NCBI RefSeq assembly: GCF_004519405.1
Contig: NZ_SGWI01000002.1
Location: 496,001 to 560,000, forward strand
From: Pseudomonas sp. BCA17
GTDB lineage: Bacteria; Pseudomonadota; Gammaproteobacteria; Pseudomonadales; Pseudomonadaceae
Direction of reading: 5' to 3'
DNA: 64,000 nt
Made by a program: the position numbers and the translations under genes. The notes beneath the pieces were generated by a model that was given only the letters and a program-made list of their open reading frames with translations, was not told the origin of the DNA and made no database searches. How positions within the stretch are numbered: position 1 is the first letter of the stretch; the number at the start of each line of letters is the position of its first letter. Shown here piece after piece: positions 1-8,510 of the stretch.

Positions 1-1548
1 ACCGGCCGCACAGATATTTGCCAGCACCCTGGCCGCTGAATTGGCCATGACCCGCAATCAGCCCAAGGCTGCACTGGCGGCGCTGAACCACCCCAGCCTG
101 CAAAACCTGAAGGATCTGCCGCCAGACCAGCAGATTCGTACCGGCACCGTGCATGCCCGCGCCTATGAAGCCGATGGTCAGACCCTGGCCGCCGCTCGCG
201 AACGCGTCGCCATGGCCCCGCTGCTCAGCGGCGACGCCGCCAAGAGCAACCACGAAGCGATCTGGGTGTTGATTGCCGCGCTGCCGGCCGATCAGTTGCA
301 AGCCAGCGGCAACCCTGTATTGGATGGCTGGATCACACTTGCCCAGGCAGTCAAGGGCGCCGGTACCCTGGAACAGCAACAAGCGGCTATCGATACCTGG
401 CGCGCGCAGAACCCGGGACATCCAGCGGCAGTACAACTGCCCCTGCCGCTGACCAAGCTCAAGGAACTGGCCAGCCAGCCCCTGAACAAGATCGCCCTGC
501 TGTTGCCGCAGGAAGGTCCGCTGGCCTCGGTCGGCAAGGCGCTGCGCGAAGGCTTCATGGCCGCGCACTACCAGGCCGAACAGGCCGGGCAGAAGCCACC
601 GGTAATCGAGTTCTACGACAGCTCGCGCCTGAACTCCCTTGACGAGTTCTACGCCAAGGCCCAGGCCGCCGGTGTGCAACTGGTGGTTGGCCCGCTGGAG
701 AAGCCGCTGGTCAAACAACTCAGCGCACGCCCGCAACTGCCGATCACCACCCTGGCACTGAACTACAGCGAGGCTGAGCACAGCCCGGCCCAGCTGTTCC
801 AATTCGGTCTGGCCGCTGAAGATGAAGCCCGCGAAGTATCGCGCCGTGCTCGTGCCGATGGCCTGCACCGCGCTGCCGCCATGGTTCCTCGTGGCGAATG
901 GGGCGAGCGCGTCTACAAGGCCTTCCGCCAGGATTGGGAAGCCAATGGCGGCACCGTCGTCGGCGTTGGGTACGTCGATCAGCCCGTCGCCCTCGCCCAA
1001 CAGATCGCCGACCTGTTCCAACTGCGTAAAAGTGAAGGCCGTGCCAAGAGCCTGCAAAGCACCGTCGGTACTGACGTAGCCGCTCAGCCATCGCGTCGCC
1101 AGGATATCGAGTTCATCTTCCTGGCAGTCACCCCGCAACTGGCCCAGCAGATCAAACCGACCCTGAACTTCCAATACGCCGGTGATGTGCCTGTTTATGC
1201 AACCTCCCATGTGTTCAGTGCCAGCGGTGACAAGAACCAGTACCTGGACATGACCAACGTCATGTTCTGCGAGACCCCCTGGTTGCTCAACAGCACCGAC
1301 CCGCTGCGCAATCAGGTCGCCGCGCAATGGCCGCAGGCCAATGGCAGCCTCGGCCGCCTGTACGCGATGGGCGTCGATGCCTATCGCCTGGCACCACGCC
1401 TGGGCCAGCTCAAGGCGCTGCCTGACACTCGGGTCGACGGGCTTTCGGGCAGTCTGGGCGTCAGCGCCAACCAGCGTGTCGACCGCCAGATGCCTTGGGC
1501 GAAGTTTGTCGGTGGCGACATCCAGCGCCTGCCGGACACACCGCGCTG

Positions 1549-1549
<1 letters not shown>
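1..1549 (+). CDS. lpoA: Penicillin-binding protein activator LpoA, 3' part
   Basis: The reading frame is open from the first base, so the start and the lipoprotein signal lie outside the window; 515 residues remain. The visible part has an alpha-helical TPR-like N-terminal portion, then from about residue 160 a periplasmic-binding-protein-like module that begins LNKIALLLPQEGPLASVGKA, as in LpoA/YraM. In E. coli LpoA is an outer-membrane lipoprotein that activates the peptidoglycan synthase PBP1A; in Pseudomonas the family is kept but PBP1b uses another activator (LpoP), so the partner here is inferred. The gene overlaps yraN by one base (TGATG), and the order lpoA-yraN-diaA-dolP is the same as in E. 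coli yraMNOP, which supports the call strongly. Confidence 0.9.
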
Positions 1550-3183
<1,634 letters not shown>

Positions 3184-3205
3184 TGTAACCGACAGGCATA
3201 GAAAA

Positions 3206-3242
3206 GGGCGGCGTGCACTAAGTGCACGCCGCCCTTTTTTTT
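3206..3242 (+). terminator. Rho-independent terminator after dolP
   Basis: A perfect 13-bp stem (GGGCGGCGTGCAC at 3206-3218 with its complement at 3222-3234) closes a 3-base loop and is followed by eight T. It ends the lpoA-yraN-gmhA-dolP transcript and, with its A-rich left flank, may also serve the convergent OmpA-type gene. Confidence 0.93.
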
Positions 3243-3253
3243 GCAGCCCGGGT

Positions 3254-4027
3254 TTATTGGTACTGCTGGTAAGGATTACCCTGGAACTGGTTGTTCTGTT
3301 GGGGTGCCTGTTGCTGCTGGCCAGGCTGGCCGTATTGCTGACCAGGAATCGGACCGAGGTTGACCTCTACACGGCGGTTCTGGGCCCGGCCATTCACGTC
3401 AGCGTTGCTGGCAATCGGGTTATCCGGGCCTGCACCACGGGCGCTCAGGTTGGTTGGACTGACGCCTTGAGACGTCAGGTAATTCGCTACGCTCTGCGCA
3501 CGGCGCTGGGACAGGTCCATGTTCAACTGGCGGCTGCCGGTGCTGTCGGTGTAGCCAACAATCTGGATAGTATTCTGGTTGAACTGCTTGAGGGAGTTGG
3601 CCAGATTGTTCAACGGCTGGTAGAAGCTGCTGGCGATCGCGTCAGAGTTGGTGGCGAAGGTAATGTTGCCCGGCATGATCAGCTTGATCTGATCACCCTG
3701 ACGCTGAACCTCAACCCCTGTGTTGGCCATGCTTTCGCGCAGTTTCTTTTCCTGCTGATCGGCATAGTAACCATAACCTGCAGCACCAATACCGGCGACA
3801 GCCGCACCGATCAGTGCGCCTTTGCCACGGTTGTTATGGTCGATGGCCGCGCCTGCCAATGCACCGGCCAGGGCACCCAAGCCACCATACTTGGCGGTCT
3901 TGCTCATACCGCCGGACTCATTACTTGCCTGTCCCTGGCTGCTGCCGTCATAAGGATTAGGTGAAGCGCAGCCGGATAAAAAGGCTACGGCGGTAGCGAC
4001 AACAAGCAGACGACGCGGAGTAAACAT
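3254..4027 (-). CDS. OmpA-family lipoprotein with glycine-zipper segment (YiaD-like)
   Basis: A 257-residue protein with an N-terminal signal and lipobox FLSGC (Cys near residue 20). Residues 48-88 are rich in spaced Gly and Ala (GGLGALAGALAGAAIDHNN, then GALIGAAVAGIGAAGYGYY), a glycine-zipper hairpin that probably sits in or on the membrane. Residues 115-225 form an OmpA C-terminal peptidoglycan-binding domain with NITFATNSDAI, IVGYTDSTGS, LSQRRAQSVANYL and NRRVEV, including the Asp and Arg that hold diaminopimelate. The tail after residue 228 is low-complexity Q/G/P/N. The start has an AGGAG site 8 bases upstream. It is a single gene, convergent with dolP. Its role, anchoring the outer membrane to the cell wall, is inferred from the family. 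Confidence 0.9.
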   Translation of the reverse strand: MFTPRRLLVVATAVAFLSGCASPNPYDGSSQGQASNESGGMSKTAKYGGLGALAGALAGAAIDHNNRGKGALIGAAVAGIGAAGYGYYADQQEKKLRESMANTGVEVQRQGDQIKLIMPGNITFATNSDAIASSFYQPLNNLANSLKQFNQNTIQIVGYTDSTGSRQLNMDLSQRRAQSVANYLTSQGVSPTNLSARGAGPDNPIASNADVNGRAQNRRVEVNLGPIPGQQYGQPGQQQQAPQQNNQFQGNPYQQYQ

Positions 4028-4383
4028 GAAGGAAGCTCCTACTTTTGCATTCTATGATGCAGAGGACATTGGCAATGGACCTGTGCCGAGCTTGGAACAC
4101 GACAAACGGTAAAAATTCCGTACCCGGCGCGCAGTGCTCTGAAGCAGGCGAGCACACTCAAACCCTAGCAGACCGTTGCTGAACCGTGATTGTCGATTTT
4201 TCCAGAAATGTCGCCGGAAAGTAGCCACTTGGTATCCAGAAGATCCGAAGAGCAAAGGAAGACAGGGACCACGTAAGCAGAAGCTCAACCGTTCACGGCG
4301 CATGTCAGGAAGAACGTAAAGTCGAGCCCGACGGGGAATCGGGCTCATATCGCTAACGAGGCGGCGCTTACAGCCCCATTGGT
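4028..4383. other. Intergenic region between OmpA lipoprotein and hemerythrin genes
   Basis: These 356 bases hold the promoter side of the OmpA-type gene (minus strand) and the 3' flank of the hemerythrin gene. I see a weak promoter-like pair on the minus strand (TAGAAT at 4049-4054, TTGCCA at 4070-4075, spacer of only 15). Short open frames here lack a ribosome-binding site and look like chance. Confidence 0.5.
4324..4346 (-). terminator. Likely terminator hairpin after the hemerythrin gene
   Basis: An 8-bp stem (GAGCCCGA at 4324-4331, TCGGGCTC at 4339-4346) with a 7-base loop lies 38 bases past the hemerythrin stop. On the minus strand it is followed by a short T-containing stretch, but there is no strong T-run, so termination may be weak. 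Confidence 0.5.
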
Positions 4384-4860
4384 TCAGGCCGCAACTTTTT
4401 GAGCCGTCAGCGTCTTTTTCAACGATGCCTTCATGGCCAGCATTTCTTCACCCAGTTGTTCAAGCTGAGCTTTGCCCAGAAGCTTTTTAGCCTTGGGAAA
4501 CATCTCGGTTTCCTCTTCTTCAATGTGATGTTCGAGCAATTCTTTAACCACCTTCACCCGCCCCGCGAACTCCGGGGACGTAGGATCAGTGGCCTTCAGA
4601 TCGGGAAGGACGAGAGCATCGACTGTGCGGTGCTCCTCTTTGGCCTCATAGTACATCTCGGCTTCGTCTTTTCCACCGGCAGCCTTGAAGGCGGGATACA
4701 GAATCTGCTCCTCCAATTGGGTATGAATGGAAATTTCCATCTCCAATTTATCCAGAAGATCAGTACGTTTCTTTACCCCGCGGTCTGTGGACTCACTCAG
4801 TTGGGTCAGGATGGCTTTCACTTTTTCATGGTCGGCTTTGAGAAGGTCGATGGCATTCAT
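4384..4860 (-). CDS. Hemerythrin-like (HHE) domain protein
   Basis: A 158-residue four-helix-bundle protein. The diiron-type ligand pattern is visible: ADHEKVKAIL (His near residue 11), IHTQLEEQILYPAF (His near 51, Glu near 55), EEHRTVDALV (His near 82) and LEHHIEEEETEMFP (His near 119, Glu near 123). The family binds two irons and may sense or carry O2, or act in iron or NO stress; which of these applies is not shown by the sequence. The ATG at 4860 has a GAGG site 7 bases upstream. The protein is Lys/Glu-rich and probably cytosolic. It stands alone, with a candidate RpoN promoter 71 bases upstream. Confidence 0.88.
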   Translation of the reverse strand: MNAIDLLKADHEKVKAILTQLSESTDRGVKKRTDLLDKLEMEISIHTQLEEQILYPAFKAAGGKDEAEMYYEAKEEHRTVDALVLPDLKATDPTSPEFAGRVKVVKELLEHHIEEEETEMFPKAKKLLGKAQLEQLGEEMLAMKASLKKTLTAQKVAA

Positions 4861-5343
4861 TTTATTACCTCATTATCGGTATCACGGAATGGTTCAGCCG
4901 TTCTTTGCCGGCTATCTGCATACCTATCTCGCATTTGCCGTGCCACATCCTTTAAATTTTAAAAACATTAATTTTCAATAAGTTATGCAGAATGATGGCA
5001 AGTTGCGCTCATGCACTTTGCCCGAGCGAGCATTGAGATGGTTGCAGTTAGCAACCCCCCTGGATGCCCGGACTTTCCTGGTTAATCACGCCCCTGGGCG
5101 GCCTTATTGTGGCGGCCTGGCAACGGAACGTCGTGAGCTGCCATCAATGCGTTTAGGCAGAATTGACAAGAACGTCGAGGTTGCTGACAAGAGACATGAA
5201 TACCTGCAGATATCGATGGGAAGGACCACACTTAATCGCACTTTGATATCCGCAGGAGAACCTCCTAGACTGTCTCACCGCCTCGCACACCCCTGTGCAA
5301 TTTCGTTTAGTCCGCTGATAACGGACCTGATCGGGACACCGAC
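4861..5343. other. 483-base intergenic region before the histidine kinase
   Basis: It contains the candidate RpoN promoter of the divergent hemerythrin gene, an AT-rich patch (about 4955-4985, TTTAAATTTTAAAAACATT) and about 350 bases of GC-neutral sequence up to the kinase start. An open frame of 127 codons from 4985 has no clear ribosome-binding site and no recognisable features, so I do not call it a gene. No convincing promoter for the kinase was seen. Confidence 0.5.
4931..4945 (-). promoter_or_regulatory. Candidate sigma-54 (RpoN) -24/-12 promoter for the hemerythrin gene
   Basis: On the minus strand the bases read TGGCACGGCAAATGC: the -24 element TGGCACG, then GC at the exact GG-N10-GC spacing (family consensus TGGCACG-N4-TTGC). 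One base of the -12 box differs (ATGC for TTGC). It would start transcription about 60 bases before the ATG. No clear enhancer-binding-protein site was picked out. Confidence 0.55.
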
Positions 5344-6471
5344 ATGCGCCTGCCAGATTTCATTTTAGAAAACCTCGAATCCATCTTGCAGTCTTGGGAA
5401 GACTTCGCACGAACGATTGAGACGCCAGGCGCAGACCTCAATCGCGCGGCACTGCGCGACCATGCTGAACAAATGCTGCGGGCGATCGTAACCGACTTGC
5501 GAACCGCGCAGACCGCACAAGAGCAAATTGAAAAATCTCATGGCTTGGGGCCGGTGACAGATCAGGAAACAGCCGCGGAAACCCATGCGGTTGCTCGGTT
5601 ACTGGCGGGCTTCACCATTGATCAAATGGTCTCTGAATATCGAGCCCTCAGGGCGAGTGTGCTCAGACAGTGGATGAGCCAGGTTAAAACCGGTACGTCA
5701 TTGAATATTGATGATATGACCCGGTTCCACGAGGCCATTGACCAAGCGCTCGCGGAGTCTATCGCCAGTTACTCCCGAGCGGTTGAAGCATCGCGCAACG
5801 TTTTCCTGGGTGTTCTCGGCCATGACTTGCGCACCCCGCTCGGAGCAATTCTGCTGGGCAGCGAAATACTCAAAGATTCCCAGGGTCTTGAGGCGCGCGC
5901 CGCCAAGGTCGCTACCCAGATACATACCAGCGTTACACGGGCGAACCAGATCGTTGGAGATTTGCTGGATCTGACACGCTGCCATATGGGGCCAGGCATT
6001 CCCGTCAATAAGACGGACCTGGATCTTTTACCGGTGTGCAGAAGAGTTGTGGACGAGGTCCAGGCGTTTCATCCTGAAGCCAACGTGTTATTTGTCGCGC
6101 CGACTCCGGTTGCCGGCAAGTTTGATGGGCCGCGATTGGAGCAAGTGTTTTCAAACATCATCAGCAACGCTGTGAATCACGGAAATATCCACTTTCCAAT
6201 AACAGTGCAGTTGTCGGTGACAGAGGACGTCGCCGTCTTCAGCGTGCATAACAGTGGCGAGCCTATTCCTGAAGATGTCCTGCCGTTTATCTTCAACCCG
6301 ATGGGACGTTTCTCCCAGCGTTCTGCAACTGAAAGCGGACCTACCGAAGGGTTGGGCCTGGGCCTGTTTATCGCGTCGGAAATCGTGACATCCCATAAGG
6401 GTTCGATCGACGTCACTTCCGACTCAAAGCAAGGCACCACTTTTCTCGTAAAACTTCCACTCACCGAGTGA
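5344..6471 (+). CDS. Orphan sensor histidine kinase with RsbRD-like N-terminal domain
   Basis: A 375-residue kinase with no membrane segment or signal peptide, so probably cytosolic. Residues 1-145 are helical and resemble the RsbR/RsbT co-antagonist (RsbRD) N-terminal domain. The HisKA domain carries FLGVLGHDLRTPLGAI with the phospho-acceptor His at residue 160. The HATPase domain shows the N box (FSNIISNAVNHG), FSVHNSGEPIP (G1) and GLGLGLFIASEI (G2). There is no response regulator or receiver domain next to it, so its partner is elsewhere. The ATG at 5344 has only a weak ribosome-binding site. The signal it senses cannot be told from sequence; heme- or gas-sensing has been proposed for related N-terminal domains. 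Confidence 0.87.
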   Translation: MRLPDFILENLESILQSWEDFARTIETPGADLNRAALRDHAEQMLRAIVTDLRTAQTAQEQIEKSHGLGPVTDQETAAETHAVARLLAGFTIDQMVSEYRALRASVLRQWMSQVKTGTSLNIDDMTRFHEAIDQALAESIASYSRAVEASRNVFLGVLGHDLRTPLGAILLGSEILKDSQGLEARAAKVATQIHTSVTRANQIVGDLLDLTRCHMGPGIPVNKTDLDLLPVCRRVVDEVQAFHPEANVLFVAPTPVAGKFDGPRLEQVFSNIISNAVNHGNIHFPITVQLSVTEDVAVFSVHNSGEPIPEDVLPFIFNPMGRFSQRSATESGPTEGLGLGLFIASEIVTSHKGSIDVTSDSKQGTTFLVKLPLTE

Positions 6472-6776
6472 ATCCTTCGCCCAGTGGGCGGAGAGCTGCG
6501 GGCGAGGCAATGGGTAAACAAGCCCTGCATGCTGCCTCTGCGCAATCAAACGAGAGGGCGGCAGACGGCGAGGCAGAAACCTGCTGAGTTTTCCGGCTTG
6601 CCCCGCCCCAGCGGCAAAAAATCATTGCGCGTTTTGCGGAAAGACGTATAAGAAATTGTACAATTTTTTAATATTGTACAAGTATCAGTGAACAGCCTGT
6701 CATCCGTGCGCCCTTTCAGCATGGCTTCAGGTGTTCAGGCGCCTTATACGTTTCTTCCTTTCACTGGAACCGCTTG
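6472..6776. other. Intergenic region before the photolyase gene
   Basis: These 305 bases carry the 3' flank of the kinase gene, where I see no clear terminator, and an AT-rich promoter patch at 6645-6690 that contains two TTGTACAA palindromes (listed separately). No gene is seen. Confidence 0.5.
6656..6681 (+). promoter_or_regulatory. Paired TTGTACAA palindromes, candidate light-responsive MerR-type operator
   Basis: Two identical 8-base palindromes, TTGTACAA at 6656-6663 and 6674-6681, stand 18 bases apart in a T-rich stretch about 100 bases before the photolyase ATG. The first TTGTAC could be a -35 element with an AAGTAT -10 after an 18-base spacer. MerR-type B12 photoreceptors (CarH/LitR) regulate photolyase genes in pseudomonads and bind TGTACA-like repeats; assigning this site to LitR is inference. 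Confidence 0.5.
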
Positions 6777-8315
6777 ATGAAAGCACCTCACCGACTATTC
6801 CTTGTTCTGGGCGACCAATTATCTTTCGATCTTGCCTCGCTACAGGGATTGGATAAGGGGAGCGATGCCGCACTTTTCGTCGAGGTAATGGAAGAAGCCC
6901 GTCACGTACCTCACCACCCGCAGAAGATCGCCCTGATCTTCAGTGCCATGCGCCACTTCGCCGAAGCGTTGAGGCAGCGTGGAATGCAGGTTCACTACGT
7001 AACCCTGGATGACCCGCAGAACAGTGGGTCCGTGCCGAGCGAGCTGCAACGGTGGCAGTCACTGCTGGAACCCGATGAACTGCACGTCACCGAATGTGGC
7101 GATTGGCGCCTGGAGCAATCGATCCGAGCGTGCGGCTTGCCGATTCAATGGCACTGCGATAGTCGATTTCTCTGTACTCGCGCCGAATTCTCCCGCTGGG
7201 CCGCAGATAAAAAGCAGCTGCGCATGGAGTTTTTCTATCGAGAAATGCGCCGGAAAAACAGGATACTGCTCAATGGTGACGGCACCCCGGCAGGCGGCGC
7301 CTGGAATTTTGATGCAGACAACCGCAAACCGCTGCCCAAGGGCGTGCGCCCCCCTCCGCCCGCCCGTTTCCCGCCAGACGCAATAACCCGCGAAGTGCTT
7401 ACGTTGGTGGCCAGACACTTTTCCAGCCACTACGGCACCCTTGATAACTTCGACTACCCGGTAACGCATGCAGACGCGCAGGCGCTGTGGGATTATTTCC
7501 GCGATTGGGGGCTGGCGGCGTTCGGTGACTATCAGGACGCAATGGCAACTGATGAACCCTTTCTGTTCCATGCTCGTATCAGCGCCGCACTCAATATCGG
7601 CCTGCTGGATCTTCGCCAACTGTGCAACGACGTGGAGGCAGCGTACTGGTCGGGCACTGTCGCGCTGAATGCCGCCGAGGGCTTTATTCGCCAATTGATC
7701 GGTTGGCGGGAATATGTCCGGGGAGTCTACTGGCTGAGGATGCCCGACTACGCCAATGGCAATGTGTTCGGTAATACGAGGTCGCTTCCAGCGTTCTACT
7801 GGACAGGCGCTACCAAGATGAATTGCATGCGCCAAGCGATCAACCAAAGCCTGGAGCACGCCTATGCCCATCACATTCAACGGCTGATGGTCACAGGCAA
7901 TTTTGCCCTCTTGGCCGGTATTGCACCTCCCCAGATATGCGAGTGGTACCTGGCGATCTACATGGATGCATTCGATTGGGTCGAGCTGCCCAACACGCTG
8001 GGCATGGTGATGCACGCCGATGGTGGATATCTGGGTTCAAAACCCTACTGTGCGAGCGGTCAGTACATCAAACGCATGTCTGATTACTGTGGTACCTGTG
8101 CCTACAAGGTCAGTGAAAGCACCACCGAAGATGCCTGCCCCTTCAACGCGCTCTATTGGCACTTTGTGATGCGTCACGGCGACCTTTTGCGAGGGAATCA
8201 ACGAATGAGCATGGTGTATAAAAATCTTGACCGCCTGACGGACGCCAAGCAGAAGGCGCTCTGGCAGCGGGGGCAGATGTTGCTTGCCCGGCTTGATGCA
8301 GGTGAGTCTTTTTGA
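6777..8315 (+). CDS. phrB: Iron-sulfur cryptochrome/photolyase (PhrB/FeS-BCP family)
   Basis: A 512-residue protein of the deoxyribodipyrimidine photolyase-related family, starting [10 protein letters not shown] as in A. tumefaciens PhrB and Rhodobacter CryB. The ATG at 6777 is preferred to the TTG just before it. Four cysteines, Cys350, Cys438, Cys441 and Cys454, have the same spacing and numbering as the [4Fe-4S] ligands of PhrB. Residues about 1-130 form the Rossmann-like antenna domain, and the C-terminal helical half binds FAD ([35 protein letters not shown]). The family repairs (6-4) photoproducts with blue light and holds a lumazine antenna, or acts as a photoreceptor. A DUF2256 gene overlaps its stop. 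Repair versus signalling cannot be decided here. Confidence 0.92.
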   Translation: MKAPHRLFLVLGDQLSFDLASLQGLDKGSDAALFVEVMEEARHVPHHPQKIALIFSAMRHFAEALRQRGMQVHYVTLDDPQNSGSVPSELQRWQSLLEPDELHVTECGDWRLEQSIRACGLPIQWHCDSRFLCTRAEFSRWAADKKQLRMEFFYREMRRKNRILLNGDGTPAGGAWNFDADNRKPLPKGVRPPPPARFPPDAITREVLTLVARHFSSHYGTLDNFDYPVTHADAQALWDYFRDWGLAAFGDYQDAMATDEPFLFHARISAALNIGLLDLRQLCNDVEAAYWSGTVALNAAEGFIRQLIGWREYVRGVYWLRMPDYANGNVFGNTRSLPAFYWTGATKMNCMRQAINQSLEHAYAHHIQRLMVTGNFALLAGIAPPQICEWYLAIYMDAFDWVELPNTLGMVMHADGGYLGSKPYCASGQYIKRMSDYCGTCAYKVSESTTEDACPFNALYWHFVMRHGDLLRGNQRMSMVYKNLDRLTDAKQKALWQRGQMLLARLDAGESF

Positions 8316-8446
8316 AAAAGTCTGAACTGCCGGTCAAAACCTGCGTGTCTTGCGGCCTCACATTTGCCTGGCGAAAGAAGTGGGCCCGCTGCTGGAATGA
8401 AGTGCGCTACTGCTCGGAGCGCTGCCGGCGCAACAAGGGTGTGTAG
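8312..8446 (+). CDS. Small DUF2256 zinc-ribbon-like protein, 44 residues
   Basis: A short gene easily missed. The TTG at 8312 overlaps the photolyase stop by 4 bases (TTGA). The product begins [18 protein letters not shown] and continues with [20 protein letters not shown]. Its Cys-X2-Cys pair and a later C-X3-C (YCSERCRRN), with the RKKW and W-x-x-V-x-Y-C-S features, are the DUF2256 signature, a probable zinc-binding treble-clef-like fold. DUF2256 is often encoded next to photolyase/cryptochrome genes, and its function is unknown. No separate promoter is visible, so translation is likely coupled. An ATG start is not available in this frame. Confidence 0.85.
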   Translation: MKKSELPVKTCVSCGLTFAWRKKWARCWNEVRYCSERCRRNKGV

Positions 8447-8510
8447 TGCTGCGCGTCCTGGTGATCGAGTGAGCCCCCATGGCTTTAACTTGAAAGCACC
8501 GGGCGGCACC

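Noticed and set aside
4985..5368. A 127-codon open frame before the kinase
   Set aside because: No ribosome-binding site, no recognisable domain, and it overlaps the kinase start in another frame.
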